The notes: generated by a model not told the origin, from the letters alone. Shown: positions 25,777 through 35,300, counted from the stretch's first letter. The stretch is 47,601 bases of DNA from Thiocystis violacea (GCF_016583565.1 NZ_NRRF01000036.1:1-47601); one strand, 5' to 3'. Translations and numbers: made by a program.

Positions 25777-26856
25777 ATGAAGTTCTTGCGCACCTATCCC
25801 ACATGGGTCCTGATCTCGGCGGCAATCCTTGGCGCGACCCTCTACTGGTCCCTGTTTGCGACGGACCGCTATGTCTCGCGCGCGCATGTCGTCCTGCTCA
25901 GCGCGCAGATCGCCCAACCACGCGTCGGGCTTTCCGCCATCCTACCCGGCCCGACCGGCAATGATCTGCTGATGATGCGGGACTACCTGCTCTCGACCGA
26001 CATGCTGGCTCTACTGGATGCGGAGCTCAACCTGCGCGCCCATTATTCCAGCTCGGGGATCGACTGGCTGTCCCGCCTGTCCGCGTCGGACGTGCCCGCG
26101 GAGGAATTCCACCGCTACTTCCTCAAGCGCGTCTCCGTCGAGCTCGACGAGTACGCGCAAGTGCTTCACGTCAGCGCCCAGGCCTATGACCCGGAAACGG
26201 CCCGCCGGATCGTGGCCCTCATGCTCCAGTCCGGCGAGGCCCACATGAACGACATGGGGCATCGTCTGGCCGAGGAGCAGGTGCGTTTCATCGAGATTCA
26301 GGTGGAGGCGCTGCGCACGCGCATGGTCGAGGCCAGCGACGCGCTGCTGACCTACCAGAACAAGCACGGGCTGGTGTCGCCGACCGGGACGGTCGATAGC
26401 ATCAGCTCGGTCGTGGCGGGGCTCGAGAGCGAGCTGGCCAAGCTCGAGGCGCGCAAGGCTGCCATCAGTGTTTCTCAAAGCGCGCGCTCACCGGAGATGA
26501 TGCGTCTGAACAGCGAGATTCGCGGGATGCGCGAACAGATCAGCATCGAGCGTGCGCGTCTCGCGCGCGCCTCGGGTGACGCGCTCAATCGGCTGTCGGC
26601 GGAATTCGAGTTGCTGCGATTGCAGACCGAGTTCACCAGCGAACTCTATTCGAGCTCCTTGGCGGCATTGGAGAATACGCGCGTCGAGGCGGCGCGCTCA
26701 CTGAAACAGGTCTCCGTGCTGCAGGCGCCAACCGACCCCGACTATCCCACCGAGCCTCGGCGGCTCTACAACATCACGGTCTTCGCCATTCTTGCGCTCC
26801 TGGCGGGACTCATTGCGCAGCTCCTGATGGCGATCATCCGCGACCACAAGGACTGA
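25777..26856 (+). CDS. kpsE: capsule export inner-membrane protein KpsE
   Basis: 359 residues from the ATG at 25777 (AAGGG 6-7 bases upstream); the open frame back to 25651 is an unlikely extension. An N-terminal helix (8-30, WVLISAAILGATLYWSLF), a periplasmic part with coiled coil (about 150-300), the conserved PTDPDYPTEPRRLYN segment and a C-terminal helix (330-350) are the features of KpsE, a polysaccharide co-polymerase-like protein without a kinase. It links KpsMT to KpsD. The 265 bases between kpsT and kpsE hold no recognised gene. Confidence 0.92.
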   Translation: MKFLRTYPTWVLISAAILGATLYWSLFATDRYVSRAHVVLLSAQIAQPRVGLSAILPGPTGNDLLMMRDYLLSTDMLALLDAELNLRAHYSSSGIDWLSRLSASDVPAEEFHRYFLKRVSVELDEYAQVLHVSAQAYDPETARRIVALMLQSGEAHMNDMGHRLAEEQVRFIEIQVEALRTRMVEASDALLTYQNKHGLVSPTGTVDSISSVVAGLESELAKLEARKAAISVSQSARSPEMMRLNSEIRGMREQISIERARLARASGDALNRLSAEFELLRLQTEFTSELYSSSLAALENTRVEAARSLKQVSVLQAPTDPDYPTEPRRLYNITVFAILALLAGLIAQLLMAIIRDHKD

Positions 26857-26886
26857 GGCGCCTTCGAGCCTGACACCGTGAGAGGC

Positions 26887-28854
26887 TCAGTCGCGGCGAC
26901 GCGCGAGCCAGCCGAGCAAGGGTCTGACGGCCTGGCGCCACCAGGGCAGGCCGCGCCCATCCGTTCGCCACGCCAGGAGTTCGTCCAGCGCGCGTTCGGG
27001 GGTGGTGAAGCGGCCGGTGGTCAGGCTTACGTAGGTGGGGTAGAGAATCAGGACGCCGGCCACGAGCATGTCGAGCGTCAGAGCACGGGTGCGACGGTCG
27101 ATGGGTGCCTGATCTGTCGTGAGGCCCCAACCGGCGTAAAAGGGCTGGCCGTGACAGACGACCTGCTTGCCGCGAAGGAGGGCCTCGAACCCGGTCAGCG
27201 ACGTCAGCACCTGCACTTCGTCCACCTGATCCAAGAGCGCGCCCATGGGCACATCGGGCACCAGTTCGTCGCACCACTCCCGAGCCTGTTCTTCGGCCTC
27301 CCCGCGCGCGCGCAAACCGGCCAGGACGTCGGGATGCGGTTTGTAGATGAGGTAGGCGCTGGGGTTGTCTCGCCGGGCCTGCCGCAGCAGGTCGAGATTG
27401 CGTCGAATCCCCGGCGCGCCCCGACGAATCGATGCATCAGCCTCGACCTGGCCCGGGACGAGCACGACACGGCTTGCCGCGCGTGGCCGCTCCCATCCGG
27501 CCGCGCCCACGTTGTACTTGGTCAGCCCGGCGCGGACGATGCGTTGGCGTAGCGTGCGGGCACGTGCGAGCAGCCCCGTGTCGAAGTCGGCCGTTTGAAG
27601 GATCACCTCAAGATCGGACGGGCGGCTCGGATCATAGTAGATGCCACGTCTGTCCACGACCCAGGAGAGCGGTCGAATCAAGTCCGCGCCCAATCCGACC
27701 GATCGCAGGAACCCGTCTTCCAGGCGCAGCGTTTCGGCCCCGTCGAGCGTCGCCGCCGTCCCCCACACCGCCAGCGTTTCCCCGTTCGCCGCATTGCTGA
27801 CACTGGGCGCGAAACCGAGTTGGCTGCCCTGCAGAAACTGCCGAAGCAGCGGACGTTTCCAGGCTGAAAACCCGATTGCTCGGATGGGCTCTGGAAAGCG
27901 CTCACGCATGCGCCGTTGCAGGCCCATCCAGCTCAAGAGGCGCTCCACCTCGCAGGCCTGGCCGGTTTCCGGATCCAGATAACGCGGATAGGCGATGAGC
28001 GCGGCGTGAATCAATTGCTCGAGTTCCACGGGGCGGCGCCAGGCCGGGGCAGGCAAGGTATCTCGGGTCAAGCCCCAGCCAGCATAGAAGGGCATGCCGA
28101 AGGTCCGCACCGGGCGCCCCCACAGCAGGGCCTCGAATCCCATCTGGGAGGTGACCGTGTAGACGGCCTCGGCGTTCGCAATGAGCGAAACAGGATGCAC
28201 GTCCTGGCTCAACACCCGCACGCGCTCCATGCCTGCCAGTGCGCGGGGATCGAAGTGGCCGCGCCTTCTTCCGGCGAAGACATCCGGATGAATCTTCACC
28301 AGGATCTGCGACTCTGGGTGCTCTGCGAGCGCGCGCCCAAGCATCTGCTCGAAGCATTCGGCGTTTGCCGAGCCTAGATGGATCGCGGGATCACCACAGG
28401 TTTGATCGACGACGAGCACGTAGGGACGGCTCAGTCGTGCGCGATGTGCCGGCAGATGGTTGTATTTGGATACCCGCGCTGCCTGCCATGCCGACTGAAG
28501 CGCCGAAGCCCGCTGGCGTTGCTGGGCTGACAGGGGCTGGCGGATGAGCGCGTCGAGTCTCGATGGCGTGGTCGCATCGTAGTAGATGCCACGGTCATCG
28601 ACGACGATCGATAGGGGCGGATCGTCCGACCCCAGTCCGACCGAACGCAGAAAACCATCTTCGAGGGCGAGATAGGGTAGGCTGTGCGCCTGTGCGTAGT
28701 GCCTGGCGCGAGCGGCGGTTCGCTTGCGTCCCCAGCCGGCGATGGCGCTGAGCCCTGCCGGTGCGCGAAAGGGGTGCACGCTGACGATCGGCTCACCTAA
28801 GAGCACCGCGAGGCGCGGAATCTTGAGAATGCCGGGGGAGAGGATCCCAATCAT
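26887..28854 (-). CDS. kpsC: capsule biosynthesis protein KpsC (two-domain Kdo transferase)
   Basis: 655 residues from the ATG at 28854 (MIGILSPGILKIPRLAVLLG), the normal KpsC beginning; the same frame stays open to 29409 but that part overlaps the divergent glycosyltransferase and is not KpsC-like. Two homologous halves, each with LEDGFLRSVGLG, DDRGIYYD/DRRGIYYD, KIHPD/KPHPD and GFEALL, then PFYAGWGLT. The alternating Kdo transferase pair extends the Kdo linker begun by KpsS. It converges on kpsE with a 30-base gap and diverges from the glycosyltransferase at 28993. KpsF and KpsU, which supply CMP-Kdo, are not in the window. Confidence 0.93.
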   Translation of the reverse strand: MIGILSPGILKIPRLAVLLGEPIVSVHPFRAPAGLSAIAGWGRKRTAARARHYAQAHSLPYLALEDGFLRSVGLGSDDPPLSIVVDDRGIYYDATTPSRLDALIRQPLSAQQRQRASALQSAWQAARVSKYNHLPAHRARLSRPYVLVVDQTCGDPAIHLGSANAECFEQMLGRALAEHPESQILVKIHPDVFAGRRRGHFDPRALAGMERVRVLSQDVHPVSLIANAEAVYTVTSQMGFEALLWGRPVRTFGMPFYAGWGLTRDTLPAPAWRRPVELEQLIHAALIAYPRYLDPETGQACEVERLLSWMGLQRRMRERFPEPIRAIGFSAWKRPLLRQFLQGSQLGFAPSVSNAANGETLAVWGTAATLDGAETLRLEDGFLRSVGLGADLIRPLSWVVDRRGIYYDPSRPSDLEVILQTADFDTGLLARARTLRQRIVRAGLTKYNVGAAGWERPRAASRVVLVPGQVEADASIRRGAPGIRRNLDLLRQARRDNPSAYLIYKPHPDVLAGLRARGEAEEQAREWCDELVPDVPMGALLDQVDEVQVLTSLTGFEALLRGKQVVCHGQPFYAGWGLTTDQAPIDRRTRALTLDMLVAGVLILYPTYVSLTTGRFTTPERALDELLAWRTDGRGLPWWRQAVRPLLGWLARRRD

Positions 28855-28992
28855 GCAAGCGAGCGGTGGCGAGTGGCGAATGTCGACCGCTGAGTGTACC
28901 CCGAACGGAATGCGGATTGCGTCTTGCCGCCTGGTTTCTGTGCCGAGTGCTCTCAGCGCGCACTCCCGGTGCGCGCTGCAGGGTACCCCGTC

Positions 28993-30018
28993 ATGGTGCT
29001 GAACCAGGCTCATCTGTCCGCCGTTGTCTATGTCGTCGAGGAGCGTCCGAATCCCTCCTCCGACTACTTCGTCCTCCCCGCGCTGCGCGCCGCGGGCTGC
29101 CGGATCATCCGATGCGGCTTCCGGCAAGTCCCTGCCTCCGCCGATCTCGACGGCGCTTGCATCGTCTTCGTGCGCTACGTCCCGCAGCCATGGATGCGGC
29201 TGGTCGAAGCGCATCGGTCGCGACTGCGGCGGGTGGTCCTCTTCATGGATGACGATCTCCTGGATCGCCGCGCGGCCAAGGGGCTGCCGTGGCGCTACCG
29301 CTGGAAGCTTGCGCGCTTGTCCACATGGCGGCGGGGTTGGCTGAGAGGGCAGGGCGCCGAGTTGTGGGTATCGACGCCCTATCTTGAAGCCAAATATGCC
29401 GAATGGCATCCTCGGCTGATCCCAGCGGTCGCGCTACCTGCGGTTGAGCGTGACGACAGCGTTCGGCTCTTCTACCACGGCAGCGCCTCTCACGCGTCCG
29501 AAATCCGCTGGCTGTATCCGGTGATCGAAACCGTCTTGCGCTTGGAGCCGCGCTTGACGTTCGAGATCATTGGCGGAGCCGACGTCAATCGCCACTATCG
29601 CCGCCTTCCTCGAACAAGTGTCGTGCACCCCATGTCGTGGCCGGCCTATCAAGCCTTTCTGACTGTGCCCGGACGTCACATCGGCCTGGCTCCCTTGCTT
29701 GACGAACCCTTCAATCGCGCTCGCGCCTGCACCAAGTTCTTCGATATCACCCGTGCGGGTGCTGTCGGGCTCTATGCGTCGGCGGGTGTCTGCGGCGACA
29801 CCATTGAGCATGGCGTCAATGGATGGCTGGCGCCGTTGGACGTCGGCACCTGGGTTGAGGCGATCCGTTTCTTGGTTCAGGATGCTGTGCTTAGGCAGGC
29901 TTTACTAGGTTATGCCCGGGAGAAGCTCGGCGCCTTCTCGCTGACAGCGCATGATATGGGCGCTGCTCAGAATGGCGAGCCGGTCCTCGATTCCGCCGAT
30001 GCGCGGAAACGCCAATAG
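28993..30018 (+). CDS. glycosyltransferase-like protein (GT-B fold, GT4-like)
   Basis: 341 residues from the ATG at 28993 (MVLNQAHLSAVVYVVEERPNP); the frame is open from 28894 but the upstream 33 residues overlap the kpsC promoter region. The middle shows VVLFMDDDLLDRR, and the C-terminal half has LFYHGSASHASEIRWLYPVIE, FEIIGGADVNRHYRRLP and a donor-site-like PLLDEPFNRARACTKFFDITRAGAVGLYA, the K-F-x-E/D-Y pattern of GT4 enzymes acting on capsule. The ribosome binding site is weak. It opens the capsule-specific (region 2-like) part of the locus. Confidence 0.68.
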   Translation: MVLNQAHLSAVVYVVEERPNPSSDYFVLPALRAAGCRIIRCGFRQVPASADLDGACIVFVRYVPQPWMRLVEAHRSRLRRVVLFMDDDLLDRRAAKGLPWRYRWKLARLSTWRRGWLRGQGAELWVSTPYLEAKYAEWHPRLIPAVALPAVERDDSVRLFYHGSASHASEIRWLYPVIETVLRLEPRLTFEIIGGADVNRHYRRLPRTSVVHPMSWPAYQAFLTVPGRHIGLAPLLDEPFNRARACTKFFDITRAGAVGLYASAGVCGDTIEHGVNGWLAPLDVGTWVEAIRFLVQDAVLRQALLGYAREKLGAFSLTAHDMGAAQNGEPVLDSADARKRQ

Positions 30019-30233
30019 GCGGGCGCAAGATGCAGACGATCTCGATGGACCGTCGTCATGCTGTTCCGCGCGTCCCATGTCCGACTTGGCTTTTGTGGAG
30101 TCAGGCGCTGCACTGAGAATGACTGGCGCCCTTCTGGTTCTGGTTGCTCGCTTTCCACCGGACACTTAGACTTGTGAGCTGGGCTGTTAGCGGCGCTGTA
30201 TCCTAAGGCAAGACTGATGTGGCATGACTCTCC

Positions 30234-31304
30234 ATGATTCGCTGGCGTAGAGTGCCGAAACCGCGCGCCCCAATCAGACTGCTGCTTCATCTGGGGATGC
30301 CAAAGTGTGGCTCCAGTGCCCTTCAAAGCTACCTGAGCAGCTCCGCGCTCGAGCAAGTCACTGAGGGTCGTTGCGCTTACGTGTCGCTGCAGCGTGATGG
30401 CAGGGTTCTGTCGGGGGCTGAGTTAGCGAGGAGCGCGGTTTCCTCGCCCTATGGCTATTGCTCATCGCTCGGGGGGGATCTCATCAAGGCGTTGACCGCC
30501 CAGCAGCAAAGGGATGCGCGCGCCGTGCTCGAAGAGCTTGGTGGCAAGCACGAGACCGTGATTCTGTCCTGTGAGGCTTGGGGGGCGCATCCAGCCCATT
30601 TTGCCGATGATTGCCTATTTGCGGACGACAGGTTTCGGGTCGAAGTCGTGGCATACGTTCGCCCGCAAGTGGAATGGATGAATTCGGCTTGGTGGCAATG
30701 GGGGGCTTGGACCACGCTCCAGTCAGGCCAGTGGATTCGCCGCCAGCGGCACAGCGTGTGCTGGCATTCGCTGCTTAGTCAATGGGAATCCAAACCATGG
30801 GTCGAGCAGTTGAATGTCCGGGTACTCGACGGAGATATCGTCCAAGATTTCATGGCGGATCTCGGCTACGCGGTGGGGCCGCAGGCGCAGATCAATCGCG
30901 GGCTTCCCGCCATCGTTCTGAGGCTCTTCCAACGTCACCGTCAGCTGCGCGCGGGTCCGCACGATTCGGCAATCGATTTCGTCTTGAGTCGACATCTCCG
31001 ACTCGATAAGACGCACACGCCATGGGTTATGCGCCCCGGCCTAGTGCGTGAGCTCGTGGATTTCTTTCGGGAAGACAATGAGCGTTTGTCTTTGCGTCTA
31101 GCGCCCGATGACCGCGAGAAGATGCTGAGTGACCGGCGCTGGTGGGAGGCCGATGCCTATGCGGGGAGAGCATTGAGGTCGCCTGCTGTATTGGATAGGG
31201 TCAACGGCGCTGAGCTGGAAGGGCTTGCCGTAGCCGCCTTGGAGGCGATCGGCCGTCTTGACGCTGAGTTGAGGCGTTGTCGCTCAGCCAAGGAAAGCAC
31301 CTGA
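30234..31304 (+). CDS. sulfotransferase-like protein
   Basis: 356 residues. The 5'-phosphosulfate loop is seen at LLLHLGMPKCGSSALQSYL (residues 16-34), and a 3'-phosphate-binding-like segment at VEVVAYVRPQVEWMNSAWWQW. These are the hallmarks of PAPS-dependent sulfotransferases; the substrate would be a capsule sugar in the cytoplasm. The homologous loop in the next gene reads GVNKTGTTAIQSFF. A run of seven G at 30471-30477 lies inside codons 80-81 and could change frame by slippage. The ribosome binding site is poor. The 289 bases after it hold only a GCGGGT triplicate (31432-31449). Confidence 0.72.
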   Translation: MIRWRRVPKPRAPIRLLLHLGMPKCGSSALQSYLSSSALEQVTEGRCAYVSLQRDGRVLSGAELARSAVSSPYGYCSSLGGDLIKALTAQQQRDARAVLEELGGKHETVILSCEAWGAHPAHFADDCLFADDRFRVEVVAYVRPQVEWMNSAWWQWGAWTTLQSGQWIRRQRHSVCWHSLLSQWESKPWVEQLNVRVLDGDIVQDFMADLGYAVGPQAQINRGLPAIVLRLFQRHRQLRAGPHDSAIDFVLSRHLRLDKTHTPWVMRPGLVRELVDFFREDNERLSLRLAPDDREKMLSDRRWWEADAYAGRALRSPAVLDRVNGAELEGLAVAALEAIGRLDAELRRCRSAKEST

Positions 31305-31593
31305 GCCAAGCAGAACTGCTTGATTCATTGCTCGGGATGATGCTTAAGGATTTCTAGTCGCGCGTCGAAACGGCGATGAGTATGGAAAAGAGGCTCGTCG
31401 TCTCGACCCCAGCGCTCTGCCCCATGGTCTTGCGGGTGCGGGTGCGGGTGCCATCAGAGCTGAGCGCCCTGTGTCTGGCTGTTTCGGCCGCGAGATCCCG
31501 CGCTTTGCGTTAGCATCTGGCTACTGGCTGCGCCTTCTTCCCCTCGGAAGGCTCGCTGCGTTTCACCTGTAATGGATCGAAAAGAAGTGCGTT

Positions 31594-32610
31594 ATGGCGA
31601 AGGTGTTCTTGCACATTGGTGTCAACAAAACAGGGACGACCGCGATCCAGTCGTTCTTCAGTGCTCACCGTGATCGACTCTTGGACCAGGGTCTGTTGTA
31701 CCCGTGCGCAGGCTCAGATGGTTCGGCTCACCATGATTTGGCGCATCGACTTGGTTTCGTGACCACCGGTCACCATCGGGGTGTCGGCTTGGATGCGATC
31801 GCCGATTTACGAGAAGCCCTGGAAAGGGAAATCGCATGTGCGTCGCCTGCGGCCGTGCTCCTCAGCTCGGAGGATTTTGTCCGGCCCGCTCCACTTGGTC
31901 CCGTGCGGGACTTCCTGGAGCCTCATGACGTTCGGATCGTCGTCTACCTTCGACGGCATGACACATGGTGGCCCGCGCTGTACAGTCAGGCATTGAAATC
32001 AACGAGCAAGCCACCCTGGCGTGCTGGAATCGATGCCTACATGCGTCTACGGCAACGCCGGCCTTCGTCCCTGTTCAGCTACCGTGCGTTGCTGGAGCGC
32101 TGGGCCAGTGTATTCGGCGGCACGAATATCGTCGTGCGACCCTATGAGCGCCAACAGTACGCACCGGATATCGTCATCGACATGCTGCGCACCATTGCGC
32201 ACGACCTCGGGCGCCGCGTGGATGACTTTCCCTTCCTCGACCGCATTTCGTCGCCACGGCGTAACGCATCCTTCTCCCCGTCCGCGCTGCAACTGATGGA
32301 GATCTTTCAGCGTGCCGAGCTTCCCCCCGAGGTTCGCGAGCGGTTGCTCAGGCATGCTCGGTCTGGGTCTGCCGTCGAGCCGAAACAATCCACCCTCTCG
32401 CCGGGGCGTCGGCTTGAGCTGATCGAGGAGAATGCCGCGGATTACGCCTACATCGCCCGGGAGTATATGGGCCGCGAGGATGGTCGGCTGTTCTACGATC
32501 CCTTGCCAGACCCCGACGAACCCTGGGAGCCCCCCAAGCCGCTTGCACCAGGGCAGATCGTCGAAGAGACCGTCAAAGCACTGCTCGGCGAAGCGGACCT
32601 CGCGTCGTGA
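31594..32610 (+). CDS. sulfotransferase
   Basis: 338 residues. PAPS-binding loop FLHIGVNKTGTTAIQSFF at residues 5-22 and the 3'-phosphate segment VRIVVYLRRHDTWWPALYSQALKS (Arg and Ser of the second motif) are well kept, so it is a better example of the family than the gene before it. It probably sulfates a hydroxyl of the capsule repeat, with PAPS as donor. Its stop overlaps the GTG of the large glycosyltransferase gene (GTGA), so the two are translated together, which suggests the sulfation is linked to assembly of that glycan. Confidence 0.82.
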   Translation: MAKVFLHIGVNKTGTTAIQSFFSAHRDRLLDQGLLYPCAGSDGSAHHDLAHRLGFVTTGHHRGVGLDAIADLREALEREIACASPAAVLLSSEDFVRPAPLGPVRDFLEPHDVRIVVYLRRHDTWWPALYSQALKSTSKPPWRAGIDAYMRLRQRRPSSLFSYRALLERWASVFGGTNIVVRPYERQQYAPDIVIDMLRTIAHDLGRRVDDFPFLDRISSPRRNASFSPSALQLMEIFQRAELPPEVRERLLRHARSGSAVEPKQSTLSPGRRLELIEENAADYAYIAREYMGREDGRLFYDPLPDPDEPWEPPKPLAPGQIVEETVKALLGEADLAS

Positions 32611-35300
32611 GAATCCTGCTCAAACACCGCGTTCTGGCCCGCCGTGGCGAGTTGCTGCTGTTTGGGTTGTTCCTATTTCGCGCGGTGGCTCGAACCCATC
32701 GCCTGCGCCAGCGCTATCGCGGCGTCTTGATTCACCTCATCAAGAAGACCGACCTCTTCGACCGAACCTACTACCTGGACAACAATCCGGATGTCGCCAA
32801 GTCGGATATGCCGCCGTTGCGACACTATGCCGCCTATGGTGACCAGGAAGGCCGCTCGCCGATGCCGCTGTTCGATCCTGGCTACTATCGCGCGCGGGCG
32901 GCCGGCAAGACTAGCCGGGTCAACGCGCTCCTGCACTACGCCTACGTCGGGCGGTATCGGCTGGTCGCGCCGAGCCCCTGGTTCGATCTCCGTTACTACG
33001 TGTCCAATAACAAGGACATCGCGCGCTCAAAGCACGAGCCCATGCTCCACTACCTGCGCTGGGGCGGCGCGGAGGGACGCTCGCCGAATCCTCAGTTCGA
33101 CGGCGCCTACTATCTGCGCACGAATCCGGAGGTGCGTGAGGGGCGTATCAATCCGTTGCTCCACTATCTGCAATGCGGGCGGTTCGCGGAGCGTCCGACG
33201 CGCGATGTACCCGTCGCCGCGTCCGGCATCCCGTACCTGGCGCTCGTTGAGTCTCTGCCTGATATCGACGACCTCTGTGCCAACTTCCAGGCTCCGCCCG
33301 AGGATCATGCGGCGCTCGTCGACGTGATCGTTCCGGTCTATGAAGACCGTGAGTTGACCCGGCGTTGTCTGCACAGCGTGCTCGCGGCGAAGAACCGCAC
33401 GCCCTTCGCCCTGACCGTGATCGAGGACGCGAGTCCCGATCCGCAACTGGTCGAAGAGCTTGAGCGACTCGCGGCGCGCGGCCTGCTCGAATTGCGCCGC
33501 CACCCGCGCAACCTCGGGTTCGTCGCGACCGCCAACGAGGGAATGGCCCTGCACCCCGAGCGTGACGTCGTCCTGCTCAATTCCGACACCGAAGTCTATG
33601 GAGATTGGCTCGACCGCTTGCGTGCCGCCGCCTACCGTCATCCGCGTGTTGCCACCGTCACCCCGCTGTCCAACAACGCGACCATTTGCAGCTACCCGCG
33701 TTTCCTACATGACAACCCCTATCCGCTCGAGACCGGTTACGCCGCGCTCGATGCCATGGCCGCGCGTTTGAACGCGGGCGAAGCGGTCGAGGCGCCGACC
33801 GGCGTGGGTTTCTGCCTCTACCTGCGCCGCGACGCGCTGCGCGAGTTGGGGGTTTTCGACGCCGAGACGTTCGGGCGGGGCTACGGGGAGGAAAATGACT
33901 ATTGTCAGCGGGCGATACGCCGTGGCTGGGTCAATCTGATCGCGGCCGACACCTTCGTGCGACACATCGGCGGTGCCTCGTTCAAGGGCGAGAAGGGCCA
34001 CCTCTTGGCGGCGGCGATGAAGAAGATGGCGCGGCGCCATCCGACCTATCGGCAGGAGGTCGATGCCTTCATCCGCCGCGACCCGCTCGCGCCCGCCCGC
34101 CAACGCCTCGACCTCGAACGCCTCATCGCCCGCGCGCGCGAGGACAATGTCCTCATCGTCTGCCACAATCGAGGCGGCGGGGCCGAGCGCCACGTCCAGG
34201 AAGATACCCGCAGGCTGCAAACGCAAGGCAAGGGCGTCTTCTACATGCGCCCGGATCGCACGCGGCCAACCCATGTCCGCCTCGGCCACCCGAGCTGTCG
34301 GGCACTGCTCAATGTGCCCACCGACGCCCTGTCCGACACACACGTTCTGGCGGATAGGCTGCGTGCCTTGCGCATTCGACGCATCCACAGCCACGGCTTG
34401 ATCGATTTCGCCGCCGAGGCGCCCGATCAGCTCCTGATGCTGGCCCGGACGCTCGACGTGCCCTTGGACGTCGACATCCACGACTACAAAGTCATCTGTC
34501 CCCGCATCAATCTCGCCGACAGGCAAGGGCGGTATTGCGGCGAGCATGGCGAGTCGGCCTGCGATCAATGTCTGGCCCAGGAAGGCAACGACTTCGGTGT
34601 CACAAGCATCCGTACCTGGCGTGAGATGCACCATCGGGTGTTGCAGGCGGCGGAGAGGGTGTGGGTTCCTTCATCGGACGCTGCGACGCGCCTGTTGCGC
34701 TACTATCCCGATCTGAATCTGAGCGTTGTGCCGCATGAGGAGATCGATCCGAGCCGGTTGACGCTGACGGAGCCGCGGCTGAGGGGCGGGGAGCCATTGA
34801 GGATCGTCGTGATTGGGGCAATTGGCAAACTCAAGGGGTACGACGTGCTGCTTGCCTGCGCGCGGGACGCGCGTCAGCGGCGCCTGCCGCTCGAATATCA
34901 CCTGTTGGGCTATAGCATCAAAGACGCCCCCTTGCTCGAGGCCGGCGTCCAGATGACCGGGCGCTATCTCGATCAGGAGGTGGACGCCAGGCTGAAGGCC
35001 ATCGCGCCGCATGTCGTTTGGTTCCCCTATACCTGGCCTGAAACCTATAGCTACACGCTCTCGTTTGCGCTGCGGGGTGGATACCCTGTGTTCGCCTTCG
35101 ATCTCGGCGCCATCGCCGAGCGCGTCCGCGATGCCCATCACTCCGGCGTGCTGTGGCCACTGGATTTTGCCGATACACCAATGCAGATCAATGACGGCTT
35201 TGCGTCTTACCGAGAGCAGCAGTTGGAGCGCGAGGAGCACAAGACAGCGCTGCTCTCAAGCGCGCAAGGAAGCCCCGTCGTGCGCAATCTTGGCGCCTAG
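32607..35300 (+). CDS. multidomain glycosyltransferase: NPDV/HYL repeats, GT2, GT4
   Basis: 897 residues from GTG overlapping the sulfotransferase stop. Residues about 48-198 are four imperfect repeats of the form FDxxYYLxxNPDV...PLxHYxxxGxxEGRxPxPxF. A GT2 domain follows (about 235-470) with VDVIVPVYEDRELTRRCL and LLNSDTEVYGDW near 325, then a GT4-like GT-B domain (about 515-870) starting NVLIVCHNRGGGAERH. In the latter a Cys-rich loop (VICPRINLADRQGRYCGEHG, then ACDQC, near 630-655) recalls a metal-binding site. No signal peptide; a hydrophobic segment near 15-28 may associate it with the membrane. Two catalytic domains in one chain would make alternate linkages of a capsule repeat. The same N-terminal repeat module ends the protein at 42380. 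Confidence 0.82.
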   Translation: MRILLKHRVLARRGELLLFGLFLFRAVARTHRLRQRYRGVLIHLIKKTDLFDRTYYLDNNPDVAKSDMPPLRHYAAYGDQEGRSPMPLFDPGYYRARAAGKTSRVNALLHYAYVGRYRLVAPSPWFDLRYYVSNNKDIARSKHEPMLHYLRWGGAEGRSPNPQFDGAYYLRTNPEVREGRINPLLHYLQCGRFAERPTRDVPVAASGIPYLALVESLPDIDDLCANFQAPPEDHAALVDVIVPVYEDRELTRRCLHSVLAAKNRTPFALTVIEDASPDPQLVEELERLAARGLLELRRHPRNLGFVATANEGMALHPERDVVLLNSDTEVYGDWLDRLRAAAYRHPRVATVTPLSNNATICSYPRFLHDNPYPLETGYAALDAMAARLNAGEAVEAPTGVGFCLYLRRDALRELGVFDAETFGRGYGEENDYCQRAIRRGWVNLIAADTFVRHIGGASFKGEKGHLLAAAMKKMARRHPTYRQEVDAFIRRDPLAPARQRLDLERLIARAREDNVLIVCHNRGGGAERHVQEDTRRLQTQGKGVFYMRPDRTRPTHVRLGHPSCRALLNVPTDALSDTHVLADRLRALRIRRIHSHGLIDFAAEAPDQLLMLARTLDVPLDVDIHDYKVICPRINLADRQGRYCGEHGESACDQCLAQEGNDFGVTSIRTWREMHHRVLQAAERVWVPSSDAATRLLRYYPDLNLSVVPHEEIDPSRLTLTEPRLRGGEPLRIVVIGAIGKLKGYDVLLACARDARQRRLPLEYHLLGYSIKDAPLLEAGVQMTGRYLDQEVDARLKAIAPHVVWFPYTWPETYSYTLSFALRGGYPVFAFDLGAIAERVRDAHHSGVLWPLDFADTPMQINDGFASYREQQLEREEHKTALLSSAQGSPVVRNLGA

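Noticed and set aside
28855..29409. N-terminal extension of kpsC
   Set aside because: The extra 185 residues are not KpsC-like and overlap the divergent glycosyltransferase coding region; the ATG at 28854 gives the normal family start.
31315..31330. Palindrome CAAGCAG-AA-CTGCTTG after the first sulfotransferase gene
   Set aside because: The loop of two bases is too small and there is no T-run, so a terminator is not supported.
31432..31449. Three tandem GCGGGT units
   Set aside because: Only 18 bases in an intergenic gap; too short to support a functional repeat claim.
33705..34634. 309-codon open frame on the minus strand
   Set aside because: Antisense to the GT2-GT4 gene, whose motifs are clear on the plus strand.
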